Shown here one piece after another: positions 9,414-16,508 of a stretch of DNA of 20,120 bases (its first letter is position 1; each line of letters starts with the position of its first letter). Below the pieces are notes generated by a model. The model did no database searches. It had not been told where the DNA came from and saw only the letters and a list, made by a program, of their open reading frames with translations. The position numbers and the translations under genes are program-made. The DNA comes from a virus. The stretch spans positions 1-20,120 of the IMG/VR virus record IMGVR_UViG_3300025155_000165; one strand, 5' to 3'.

Positions 9414-9847
9414 CCTGCCCAACTCAGGTTCACCTCCAGGACTTTCTCGTGAATCTCGTCGGCCACGTCATCCGGAAGCGATCCCCAGGCTATCTTGAAC
9501 TGGTTATCGGTCATATCCAGTTCGACATGCCCATTAGTGGACTTGAACCTGAAAAGCTGGTTTCCGTCTATGTCCAGGATATTGGACCCGATCAGGGAGA
9601 GCTGCACTTCGATACGCTTGAGTTCCTCGATCGACCAACTTTGCTGAAGACGGAGCTCTTGCGAGAGAGCTGAACGCTGGTTGACGATCTGGGTGACCTC
9701 CGAATGAATGAGCGACCGGCGCTCCTTCTGAGCCTGAGTAGCCTGCCGAATGGTGATCTTGGTAGGTCCACCCTCGTTGTCGTAGGCTAAGTCTGTACGT
9801 TCCAGGACAAAATCTTTCTCAATGGGTGCGATTAGTTTTAGCGGCAT
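9392..9847 (-). CDS. Tail assembly chaperone (gpG-like), 151 residues
   Basis: The start is ATG 9847, preceded by AAGGAG with six bases between. Starts further upstream in this frame would run into the preceding gene and lack a ribosome-binding site. The protein is mixed alpha/beta: a beta-rich N-terminus, a charged helical middle (Gln, Arg, Glu) and an acidic C-terminal half. It has no catalytic motif. I assign it by position (after the tail tube gene, before the tape measure) and by the slippery site close to its 3' end, which is the hallmark of the lambda G/GT pair. It would act in the cytoplasm during tail assembly together with the frameshifted product. Sequence similarity alone does not identify it. 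Confidence 0.75.
   Translation of the reverse strand: MPLKLIAPIEKDFVLERTDLAYDNEGGPTKITIRQATQAQKERRSLIHSEVTQIVNQRSALSQELRLQQSWSIEELKRIEVQLSLIGSNILDIDGNQLFRFKSTNGHVELDMTDNQFKIAWGSLPDDVADEIHEKVLEVNLSWAGPLGSMN
9407..9413 (-). other. Programmed -1 ribosomal frameshift site, CCCTTTG
   Basis: Read on the minus strand, the heptamer is C CCT TTG in the frame of the upstream chaperone, so it has the X XXY YYZ form (CCC, TTT, G). After a -1 slip the codons are CCC TTT GGG GAG, exactly the frame of the downstream chaperone part. The zero-frame TAG stop is 13 bases beyond the site (9394-9392). A downstream stimulating structure was not established. Confidence 0.75.
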
Positions 9848-9857
9848 TTCATACTCC

Positions 9858-10130
9858 TTACGCCTTCTCGATCCAATGCCATGTTCCGGGTTCCTTCTTC
9901 TCGGAATAAAGGATACTGGTACACCAGGCAATCCCTTTCTCAAAGCCAAACGGGAGGTGTTCATTGTGATAATGGTCGTTCTGCCCGTCTGTGAAGACTT
10001 GCAGATTACACATTCCATTCTCCGGCGGTTGCCCATCGGCAGTCCTCCAAACCTTTACAACGATAGCCGGACGGTGTTCTGTTTCGTCCAGCGCATAGTG
10101 AACAATACGGCCTTCGGTCAATCCTTCCAT
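9858..10130 (-). CDS. Conserved phage protein of unknown function, 90 residues
   Basis: I choose ATG 10130 because GGAGG lies eight bases upstream; a TTG 15 bases earlier (10145) is less likely. The protein opens with a segment reading GRIVHY, then RPAIVVKVW, NLQVFTDG and a Trp-rich end with PGTWHW. This pattern recalls a small family of uncharacterised phage proteins found among structural and morphogenesis genes; the recall is from memory and not a search. It looks like a compact beta-barrel with no membrane segment. It starts one base after the stop of the small membrane protein gene and is followed ten bases later by the chaperone gene, so it is translated within the tail operon. Its role is not known. 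Confidence 0.8.
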   Translation of the reverse strand: MEGLTEGRIVHYALDETEHRPAIVVKVWRTADGQPPENGMCNLQVFTDGQNDHYHNEHLPFGFEKGIAWCTSILYSEKKEPGTWHWIEKA

Positions 10131-10131
10131 T

Positions 10132-10293
10132 TCAGCATCCTCCAAGAAAGAAGCACCAGATCTTATAGGTCAGATACGGAACTAAGAGCGACTCCGCTAT
10201 GACGAACATCAGGATCAGGATAACCAGGATAACCTGCTCCTGGTTGAGTTTTTGGGTCAAATCAATTCTCCGATAAATTTCCCAATTTTTCAT
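10132..10293 (-). CDS. Small single-pass membrane protein, 53 residues
   Basis: An open frame from ATG 10293 to TGA 10134-10132 fills most of the gap between the tail tube gene and the 90-residue gene. About 20 polar residues at the N-terminus (MKNWEIYRR) are followed by a strongly hydrophobic run at about residues 21-35 (VILVILILMFVIAES), then a second hydrophobic part ending in KIWCFFLGGC. The stop is one base from the next gene's ATG, and that gene's GGAGG lies inside this frame's last codons, as in coupled phage genes. Against it: no clear Shine-Dalgarno precedes the ATG, which follows the tube-gene hairpin closely. Function unknown; a holin-like or tail-associated role would be guesswork. 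Confidence 0.55.
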   Translation of the reverse strand: MKNWEIYRRIDLTQKLNQEQVILVILILMFVIAESLLVPYLTYKIWCFFLGGC

Positions 10294-10307
10294 GATGATG
10301 GCAAAGG

Positions 10308-10332
10308 GGGAGGTCTCTCTGAGAGACCTCCC
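10308..10332 (-). terminator. Strong stem-loop after the tail tube gene (partial terminator or RNA-stabilising hairpin)
   Basis: GGGAGGTCTCTC, one base, then GAGAGACCTCCC: a perfect 12-base dyad whose RNA would form about ten pairs with a five-base loop. On the minus strand it is followed only by CCTTTG and not a T run, so full termination is unlikely. It lies 14 bases after the tail tube stop. It may lower read-through or protect the 3' end of the highly needed tube mRNA. Confidence 0.65.
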
Positions 10333-10346
10333 GTTAGACTATGGGA

Positions 10347-11441
10347 TTATGGGCTAGGCCAGTTGTAGTCGGGCCACTGGTTGCGGAGCTCTACCGTACA
10401 GTATTCTCCAGCAACGTCCAGGGCCTGCCCGGTGAAGTTCATCAGAACGGCGTCATTCCCGGCCAGGGTGATCCCACCCTGGAGGGCGAGCATAACTTCT
10501 GTCCCCGTAAAGATAATCTCGTAAGGCTGAGACTCACCCGGCATGTTGGCCGGGGAGAGCGTCCGGAAGGTGATTGGAGTGGTAAAAGGCACCGAGCTCC
10601 ATTCCGTTCCAGACAGGCTCCCGGTCAAGATCTGCCGGTAGAGGCCGGGGTTCTTCCACTTTACGGTCAAGGCCACCTGAAGACCTCGGGTGATGATGGT
10701 CACGTCCTCCAGGAATGGAGAGCCGTAGACCTTCTCCTGCCGGATGTCCAGGTTCTGGTTGTTCATAGTGAACTGAGCCTGAACGACCGGTAGTGTACCG
10801 AAGCTTGGGGTGTTGATATACCCACCCGGCGTGGAGCCGATTGGGATCGAAGGGAAGTCCTCGAAGTCGCCGCCAGCTGCGTTCCAGCCGCCCGTCGAGC
10901 CGGAGGTCGAATACCAGTCAGGATCCTCCTCCAGTTCGAACAGCCGACCGATCGCATCTACTCGAGCGGCCACGAGGCCCATGTTCGGTAAAGTCAGGCC
11001 AAAATTGATGAGCTTGCAGTCCTTGTAGATCTCACCTAAGACGTAATCGCCAACATCACCACTGGTCGGGATTGCTTTCCTGAAGCCCATCCAGGGCACG
11101 AGGCCCGGATTAGAGGGATCCAGTTTGAAAACGTGGTTGTACACGCCTCCCGATCCGGAAGTGGTGTCGCAGAAGCCGAAAGCGCCTTTCAGCAAGTAGC
11201 CGATCGAGGCCTCCAACCGGGGATGGATGGTCAGGCCACCGCCCACCATGACCCCTGCTTTATAGGGGATGGTGGGAAGCGGACGGCCACCCACTTCCGG
11301 TGGGCCGAGCCTCTGGTCGTCAAGGATAGCCAGGTCACCAAGCGTTGCCTTATGCCTGAACCACGAGCCAGCAGGAACGTCGATCTCTTTACCGGCCTGC
11401 GGTCCAAAGCCCAAAATACCTGCTTGGGCAACAATCGCCAT
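10347..11441 (-). CDS. Major tail tube protein, 364 residues
   Basis: Start ATG 11441 has AGGAGA six bases upstream. The protein is rich in Gly, Pro, Thr and Ser and in predicted beta strands, with few charged clusters, as in polymerising tube proteins. It fits the large tail-tube type seen in phages with a two-domain tube subunit: the N-terminal half (about 1-200) with GVYNHVFKLDP and MGFRKAIP segments, and a C-terminal half (about 215-364) with NNQNLDIRQEK and FTGQALD. Position between the neck genes and the chaperones supports the call. Subunits would stack as rings around the tape measure to form the tail. Motif evidence is modest; gene order carries most of the weight. Confidence 0.75.
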   Translation of the reverse strand: MAIVAQAGILGFGPQAGKEIDVPAGSWFRHKATLGDLAILDDQRLGPPEVGGRPLPTIPYKAGVMVGGGLTIHPRLEASIGYLLKGAFGFCDTTSGSGGVYNHVFKLDPSNPGLVPWMGFRKAIPTSGDVGDYVLGEIYKDCKLINFGLTLPNMGLVAARVDAIGRLFELEEDPDWYSTSGSTGGWNAAGGDFEDFPSIPIGSTPGGYINTPSFGTLPVVQAQFTMNNQNLDIRQEKVYGSPFLEDVTIITRGLQVALTVKWKNPGLYRQILTGSLSGTEWSSVPFTTPITFRTLSPANMPGESQPYEIIFTGTEVMLALQGGITLAGNDAVLMNFTGQALDVAGEYCTVELRNQWPDYNWPSP

Positions 11442-11456
11442 GGTGTTTCTCCTATG

Positions 11457-11996
11457 TCACGGTCGATGAGTGAGGGCTTGCCAGGCCACCTCACCTCTCC
11501 AGATGTACTGCGCTGGAGGGCCTCCACCTTCGAAGAAGGTAGAGTGGGGAACCCAGAGGTAGTAGGCTCGTTCGCCCCATTCATCCACTAAATCAGCAAC
11601 ATTCGTTTGTTCGATGTGATAAGTCGCTCTCCCCAGGAAGTTATGAGCGTGCCTGGCCGCTACGTCCTGCTTGAAACTCTTCAGGATGTAGTAGCAACCA
11701 AGGCTTACCCTACCACGACGCCACCAGTAGTGGCCGCCGCCGATCTCGCCAGCAGGAAGGTTTAGCCCTAGATCCTCCATTTGGGCGGCAGTCACCCTGC
11801 CGTCCCGATAGTCAGGATCGTTGGGATTGCCTGCGCTCACCCATGCGAAGTTGACCGGGTTGAGCGGGTTATCCTGAAAGCGGTATGCCTGAACTTCCCC
11901 GGCCCTGGAAGGGTCGCTCGAGGAGACCTTACTGATCAGCTCCTGCGAGAGCTTCTCGACCAGGCGGGTAACGATCAGGTCTGAGATCTGGCTCAC
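11457..11996 (-). CDS. Neck or tail terminator protein, 179 residues
   Basis: The start is GTG 11996, sharing GTGA with the stop of the preceding adaptor gene; AAAGGTGG just upstream can serve as ribosome-binding site. The N-terminus is a helix (ISDLIVTRLVEKLSQEL), followed by a beta-rich part with many Trp and Tyr residues (GGHYWWRRGR, RAYYLWVPH). No enzyme motif is seen. Lying between the adaptor and the tail tube genes, it should be a head-tail joining part: either the head-closure/neck protein or the tail terminator that caps the tube. Only two genes fill this interval, so one of the usual connector roles may be merged or absent. Sequence alone does not decide. Confidence 0.65.
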   Translation of the reverse strand: MSQISDLIVTRLVEKLSQELISKVSSSDPSRAGEVQAYRFQDNPLNPVNFAWVSAGNPNDPDYRDGRVTAAQMEDLGLNLPAGEIGGGHYWWRRGRVSLGCYYILKSFKQDVAARHAHNFLGRATYHIEQTNVADLVDEWGERAYYLWVPHSTFFEGGGPPAQYIWRGEVAWQALTHRP

Positions 11997-12634
11997 TGGC
12001 CCACCTTTACGTAAGGCGGCATCATCTTCATCTCCTGGTAAAACAGGTGCCGGTAGACCTCTGCCTGCACTTTCAAGGGATTGTGCTCCGGTGTGCCACT
12101 ATCGACCCGAATGTTGAACTGCCGGATGTTAGCCGAGTTCGAGCTCTTGGCGAGCAGACATTGGGAGGCAGCGTACAGCTGCATACCGATAGAAGCAGCC
12201 AGGGGCACCTCGATCACGAAGGTGAGGTCCGTTTCCGAGGCCGGTTTGTTCCAGTAGGCGAAGTAGTAGATCTTCAGTTCATCTCCCTCATCGAGAGGGG
12301 CAGACAGGCTCAAGTATCCCTGTGGATACTCGCTCCAATCATTGTCGTCCTGCGCTATAGAACGCACAGTTAGAGGGGCCAAGGTCGCCTTGGGGATGAA
12401 CCTCCCCGTCTCTACTACCTGGATGGACTGGACGGAGTACAGGTTGCTCGGGAGAGCGAACGAGTCCCCGTCCGATCCGGAGGTGAGTGTCACCATGGAG
12501 AACTTGGGGATATACGGCATCACGGCCTCGTGAGCTCCGCAGACACCATCCCAGACCAGTTCCTCGCCATAGATCGCCCCATCCGGATCGTCCAGCAGGC
12601 GTAGCACTTTCAGGGAGAATTCACTGTAGTTCAT
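11993..12634 (-). CDS. Head-tail adaptor protein, 213 residues
   Basis: The start ATG 12634 overlaps the capsid gene's stop by one base (TAATG), and the stop overlaps the next gene by four bases, so translation is tightly coupled. The protein begins with a helix carrying LLDDPDG, has a middle with beta strands (FALPSNLYSVQSIQVVE, LKIYYFAYW), and a helical C-terminal half (ASIGMQLYAASQCLLAK, then Gln/Arg/Met-rich). This mix of helical bundle plus small beta sheet, the FALPSNL-type segment and the position directly after the major capsid gene fit adaptor proteins that dock under the portal. Assignment is by fold pattern and gene order. Confidence 0.65.
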   Translation of the reverse strand: MNYSEFSLKVLRLLDDPDGAIYGEELVWDGVCGAHEAVMPYIPKFSMVTLTSGSDGDSFALPSNLYSVQSIQVVETGRFIPKATLAPLTVRSIAQDDNDWSEYPQGYLSLSAPLDEGDELKIYYFAYWNKPASETDLTFVIEVPLAASIGMQLYAASQCLLAKSSNSANIRQFNIRVDSGTPEHNPLKVQAEVYRHLFYQEMKMMPPYVKVGQ

Positions 12635-14010
12635 TACTGTACGACCGTTGGGCCCTTTACCCGAGTGGAGCCAGCAGAGAACACGACCTCGAAGATCTCA
12701 GGCCGGTAAGGTTGATAGCCCATGTACTGGTCGAACGAGAACCGGAAGATGGCCTTGAAGTCATCGATCGGGTCCAGTTCGTAGAACTGAGGCTGCTGAG
12801 CCACGCCAGCCACGATTGCCTGAGGCCCACCCACAAAGATCGTGGCGTGGATATTTCGGGCTTTCGTAACATAGGCGTAGACACCGCCGCCCAGGTCTGT
12901 TGCAAAGTCAACCAGGACAGGCTGGTCCAGAACCAGGCGAGAGTTGATAGCATCGACCGCAACGATCCGGCGATTGGTCAGCTTGCCTTCGTTGAAGTTC
13001 ACCCCATTCGTCACGCCATAGGCGTTGGTCACAGTGGCGTGGAGGGTGATGACATCGTTCACCTCAAAGTCACCGATTGAGCCCGAGGTGACGCTGCCGA
13101 GCTGGAGGTAGTGGGTGATCCCAGACGAGTCCTGGCCGGTCAGGTATGTACCATCAACCTTCACGCCAGTAGCCGGAGCCGGGGAGCCATCGCCAGCCGT
13201 GACAGCCGCCGAGACGGTTGCCCGAGCGATGACCGCACCACAGTTCCACAGGTTGCACTTGGGGGTCTGGACGTAGCGAACGTTCTTGTACGCACCGACC
13301 TCGTAGCGCATCCGGGCCCGGTCTTGCATGTATTCCTGCATGGTGATCCAGTCATCCGCACCCTGGATGTCATAAATGACGCCGGGGGAGGTGTAGGCCA
13401 CGATGGAGCCTTCGGCACCCGTAGGACCAAGAGCTTCAGCGATGCCACGGTTCGCCATGCCGAGCCAGATATCTGCGCCCACGTCGGGATCGTACTTATC
13501 CCCGGTGGTCAAGGTGTTGAAGTTGGTTGCACTCCCCATATAGAGGGAGTAGCCCGTATTCTGAGCGCCCTGGATAAGGGCGTTACGGGCCAGGAGGTCA
13601 TTCATATCGACTTCGGCTTGCCCTAAGGCTCCCCGAGCGATCCTCCGCAAGCCTGCCTGACGGTTCTTCTTCCAGTAGGTAATGTACTCGTCATACTTAT
13701 GGAAGGCAATCTTGCCGCCGTTGTGCTGGAACTCGATCTCGATGTTCCGAGAGTCGATGTGCATACTTGGCATCCAAATCTGCCGGGCCGCCAGCGGGGT
13801 CGTATCCGCATGGGGGTCCAAAAGTTGCGAGACTACCATCTTGGCAGCCCGAACGTCGAGCAGGGAGCGGGTGAAGGTCAATACCGGACGAAAGACCGAT
13901 CGCAGCCTCCACATATCGATGAGGTCTGGATCGAGCCACGTTCTTTGGTTCTTATCCATAACCGAGAACGGCTCGTCGCTATAATAGGTATCGAAATCAC
14001 CTACGGCCAT
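12634..14010 (-). CDS. Major capsid protein, 458 residues
   Basis: Start ATG 14010 has AGGAGA seven bases upstream, a strong site fitting high expression. The protein directly follows the scaffold gene, as is usual. It looks like an HK97-fold shell protein: residues 85-115 (IEIEFQHNGGK, FHKYDEYITYW) resemble an extended arm and spine helix, 200-250 an axial-domain core, and the C-terminal 380-450 a beta strand region ending in a conserved-looking EVVFSAGSTRVKG. Residues about 268-370 are a Thr/Val/Gly-rich beta segment that may be an inserted surface domain. It could belong to the N4-gp56-like capsid group, but I am not sure. No protease gene lies in the cluster, so maturation without cleavage is possible. 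Confidence 0.8.
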   Translation of the reverse strand: MAVGDFDTYYSDEPFSVMDKNQRTWLDPDLIDMWRLRSVFRPVLTFTRSLLDVRAAKMVVSQLLDPHADTTPLAARQIWMPSMHIDSRNIEIEFQHNGGKIAFHKYDEYITYWKKNRQAGLRRIARGALGQAEVDMNDLLARNALIQGAQNTGYSLYMGSATNFNTLTTGDKYDPDVGADIWLGMANRGIAEALGPTGAEGSIVAYTSPGVIYDIQGADDWITMQEYMQDRARMRYEVGAYKNVRYVQTPKCNLWNCGAVIARATVSAAVTAGDGSPAPATGVKVDGTYLTGQDSSGITHYLQLGSVTSGSIGDFEVNDVITLHATVTNAYGVTNGVNFNEGKLTNRRIVAVDAINSRLVLDQPVLVDFATDLGGGVYAYVTKARNIHATIFVGGPQAIVAGVAQQPQFYELDPIDDFKAIFRFSFDQYMGYQPYRPEIFEVVFSAGSTRVKGPTVVQ

Positions 14011-14028
14011 ATCAAATTCTCCTAAAGG

Positions 14029-14709
14029 TCAATTGAGGGCAATCCACTCTTCCATAACCTTGTCGTACTTTGCCCTGCCTTCTGGAGTTTGGGTCCCTCC
14101 CAGGGCAACCAGTTCGTTATAGACCTCATCTATGGAGCGTTTCTTGCCTGGGTCACGGCTGTTATCGTCACCCACCGGGCCTGGCCCTTCACCCTCAAGG
14201 GCGTCCTTGACTCGCTGCTTACCGCTTTTCTCCAACGACTTGCGGAACTTCTCGAATTTCTCTCGAAGCTCATCCACGTTGGTTCCGGCAGGCAGGAGAC
14301 TATCAGCCTCGAAGGAGGCCAAGTCCGAGAACTCGCTCAGGATCAGGTTGTAACGATCACGCTCGAGAGTGCGGCTTGCCTCTTGTTCCTGAACAGACTT
14401 CACTTGTGAAGTCAAATCTACGTTCTGTCTCTGGAGCTCGGAATACTTTCCTGTTATTTCCTTGTGGGTCTGCTTCTCGGTCTCGTGATCATCGACTAGG
14501 GCATCGAACTTGACCTGGAGCTCATCGAGCTCCTTCTTGGTCCTTTGCTGAAGTCTTTGGAGACCCTTATAAGCAGCTTCCCAATCCGTCCCCGGTTTCT
14601 TGACGGGATCGGCGTTTTGATCGCCGTTGCCGGGGGCGTCTCCGGGTGTACCTGTTCCACCCGTACCGCTATCCGGGTCCGTATCGAACAAAAACATTGG
14701 CCTAAACAT
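14029..14709 (-). CDS. Capsid scaffold protein, 226 residues
   Basis: Start ATG 14709 is preceded by AGGAG five bases upstream, which lies within the portal gene's stop region. A second ATG four codons on (14697) is possible. The sequence is typical of scaffolds: a Gly/Pro/Asp/Thr-rich disordered N-terminus (residues 10-40), a long charged heptad-like coiled coil (about 45-125, rich in Leu, Gln, Lys, Glu), a Lys/Arg-rich helix (about 145-170), and an acidic tail (EEWIALN at the end). It sits between portal and major capsid genes. It would fill the procapsid, guide shell assembly and then leave. No protease motif is present. Confidence 0.85.
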   Translation of the reverse strand: MFRPMFLFDTDPDSGTGGTGTPGDAPGNGDQNADPVKKPGTDWEAAYKGLQRLQQRTKKELDELQVKFDALVDDHETEKQTHKEITGKYSELQRQNVDLTSQVKSVQEQEASRTLERDRYNLILSEFSDLASFEADSLLPAGTNVDELREKFEKFRKSLEKSGKQRVKDALEGEGPGPVGDDNSRDPGKKRSIDEVYNELVALGGTQTPEGRAKYDKVMEEWIALN

Positions 14710-14711
14710 GA

Positions 14712-16307
14712 TTACTCCTGATTTGCTTCTCTAGCCGGGGTGCCCTTTTGGGCCTCCTGGCTCGATCCTGGAATACCTCGCTCTTTGGCCTGACCCTCCG
14801 GCTGCGGAGGCGTCAGTAGTTTCTGGAGCTCTTTCAGATCCTTGAGGATCTTGTCCCTTTCCTCCGAGGGGTTATCCACGCCCAGGGTGTCCAGCAACCT
14901 TTCGATGGAGCCTAACTTACCGGCCATGAGGGTTGCGGCTTCCTGGACCAGGAGTTCCCGGTCTCTCGGTAGGACAGGTGCCCATTCGTGCCTGATGGGG
15001 TAGAGCAGGTGTTCAGGTTTTACGGCTACATTCTTGATATCCAGTACGTCTGGCGGGGTCATGAGCAGCATCTTGACTGCCATGCGGGTGAGCAGGTTCA
15101 GGCCGGTAGACCAGAAGATCCGCTCGCTGTCGGTGTGTGAAACCAAAGAGATCATGCGAGTCACTAAAGTAGCCGCCGATCTCTGAGATCCTTCGTCTTC
15201 CCCATCGGCAATCCCCGGAACGGAAACCAGGCGTCTATAGATTGCCAGGAGAGCCTCCCCAAGCTTCTGCATGGGATCGGAGGCCCGGTTGGTGCCGACC
15301 TCTTCCAGGTCAGGCTCTTTCTCGTTGCCGGTGATGTAGGGGTTGGAGTGCAGGTTGATAGCATAAAGCCCAGGGGCGATCTGCTGGACCGTGGGCGTCC
15401 CGGAGACGTTCTTCATCTTCATGTAGCGGTGAGCGTCCGTGGTAACCGCATCGCCGTAGTCTGCCAGGCGCAAGTTCATTTCTCGGATGACCCCCTGGAC
15501 GTTCTCTATAAAGGTCTCCCCGTAGAAGCCATAAACCCGAATGTGGGGAATATAGACCTGTGGAACGAAGCCGTATCTATTCTCTCGGGTCAACCACTGT
15601 TCGTTGCGGCGAGCCGGCTCCCCATTGATAGTTACTTCGATCCCGTCATCCGTAGTATGCTCGATCATCCAGGGCTGGATGTTCTCATCCAGGAGCACAC
15701 CATGTTCGGCTGCCTCCCGGTGGTTGATGGCCCGGATGATCCAGGTCTCTCGCATACGCCAGAAATCAGCCCCGTCCGGGATACCGATAAAGGATTTAGG
15801 ATGAATGCTCTCAATGCGAAGGGGGATCGTTCTTAGAGGATCCTTGGGGGTGTAGACCAACCGGAAGATGTTGCCGCCGTAGAGCTGGCTTTGGGCTCCA
15901 TTTTGCCACTGGATAGCCCTGCCGTTGGACTCTGACCACAAGCGGTAGAGAATGTCCTCTAAATCCTTGGCCGATTTGATCTGTCCTTCGTTGGTGGTAT
16001 CGGGAGGATTGACTTTCGGGTAGACCAGTGGGCGTTCATCATGGCGCACCTGTCCAAAAAGGTAATAGGTGTGCTGTTCTACTGTCCTGGGGAGCGGGTT
16101 GTACTTGACCGGATAGAGCTCGATCTCTTTCCCTTGTCGCTCGACCGTCTCGTCTAGGGCCTCACCTGAATACCAGCTCTCCAGTCGGGTATAACGAGAC
16201 ATATTCCGGTTGTACTCAGAATAGGGAAAGTTCTCCAGATCCTGGAGACTGAATTCTGGTCTTGGCCGAACCAGATTTTCAAAAAACTCTTGAATTTGAG
16301 GTAGCAA
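14712..16307 (-). CDS. Portal protein, about 531 residues
   Basis: The protein matches SPP1 gp6-like portals in length and layout: N-terminal segment with SRYTRLESWYSGE, a wing region with NPLPRTVEQHTYYLFGQ, a stem and clip in the middle, a long crown-type helix near residues 380-420, and a Lys/Glu/Gln-rich disordered C-terminus with PPQPEGQAK. Twelve subunits form the ring through which DNA is packed. The start is uncertain: TTG 16307 is the first usable codon after an in-frame TGA; no ATG or GTG lies in between, and the next ATG is 35 codons on. GGATGGGG a few bases upstream is a weak ribosome-binding site and lies partly in a leader hairpin. The gene heads the structural transcription unit. 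Confidence 0.85.
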   Translation of the reverse strand: MLPQIQEFFENLVRPRPEFSLQDLENFPYSEYNRNMSRYTRLESWYSGEALDETVERQGKEIELYPVKYNPLPRTVEQHTYYLFGQVRHDERPLVYPKVNPPDTTNEGQIKSAKDLEDILYRLWSESNGRAIQWQNGAQSQLYGGNIFRLVYTPKDPLRTIPLRIESIHPKSFIGIPDGADFWRMRETWIIRAINHREAAEHGVLLDENIQPWMIEHTTDDGIEVTINGEPARRNEQWLTRENRYGFVPQVYIPHIRVYGFYGETFIENVQGVIREMNLRLADYGDAVTTDAHRYMKMKNVSGTPTVQQIAPGLYAINLHSNPYITGNEKEPDLEEVGTNRASDPMQKLGEALLAIYRRLVSVPGIADGEDEGSQRSAATLVTRMISLVSHTDSERIFWSTGLNLLTRMAVKMLLMTPPDVLDIKNVAVKPEHLLYPIRHEWAPVLPRDRELLVQEAATLMAGKLGSIERLLDTLGVDNPSEERDKILKDLKELQKLLTPPQPEGQAKERGIPGSSQEAQKGTPAREANQE

Positions 16308-16314
16308 ATCGCCC

Positions 16315-16366
16315 CATCCGAAAGCAAGATATTCACAATGTGGCGTTCATGGGCTACTTTCGGATG
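16315..16366 (-). promoter_or_regulatory. Inverted repeat in the portal gene leader, overlapping its ribosome-binding site
   Basis: CATCCGAAAG (minus strand 16366-16357) pairs perfectly over ten bases with CTTTCGGATG (16324-16315), with 32 bases between. The second arm runs into the GGATGGGG that could bind the ribosome for the TTG start at 16307. A folded leader would partly hide this site, so it could control portal translation. Whether it folds in the cell is not shown by sequence. Confidence 0.5.
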
Positions 16367-16385
16367 AAGTACATTTCCCCCCGGT

Positions 16386-16403
16386 TAGCTCATGCAGGAG
16401 CTA
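16386..16403. promoter_or_regulatory. Dyad at the predicted transcription start of the structural operon (possible operator)
   Basis: TAGCTC and GAGCTA are separated by six bases (ATGCAG), a perfect six-base dyad. It begins next to the predicted start of transcription near 16405. It could bind a repressor, for example the LexA-type protein encoded at 19541-19305, or form a small hairpin at the 5' end of the mRNA. Confidence 0.4.
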
Positions 16404-16411
16404 GTGTATAC

Positions 16412-16439
16412 ATTTTACAACGTTTTTTGGGGCTGTCAA
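16412..16439 (-). promoter_or_regulatory. Sigma70-type promoter of the portal-to-tail operon
   Basis: On the minus strand TTGACA (16439-16434, full consensus) is followed after 16 bases by TAAAAT (16417-16412, five of six). Transcription should begin near 16405, leaving a leader of about 100 bases before the portal start. It is the only strong promoter seen between terminase and portal, so it probably drives the structural genes separately from the upstream operon. Confidence 0.7.
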
Positions 16440-16482
16440 TCCTCAAACAATCCCTTATGTCTGCGATAGTGGGTATGAAGGG

Positions 16483-16492
16483 CCCGATCGGG
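16483..16492. repeat. Palindrome CCCGATCGGG downstream of the terminase gene
   Basis: A perfect ten-base palindrome lies 17 bases beyond the terminase stop and about 44 bases upstream of the -35 box of the structural promoter. No T run follows on either strand, so it is not a terminator. It may be an upstream operator or chance. Confidence 0.3.
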
Positions 16493-16508
16493 GAGCCTAA
16501 GAGAGCGA

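Noticed and set aside
9132-9422. Separate 96-residue gene starting at TTG 9422
   Set aside because: The TTG lies inside the upstream chaperone gene without a ribosome-binding site; the CCCTTTG slip explains how this frame is reached.
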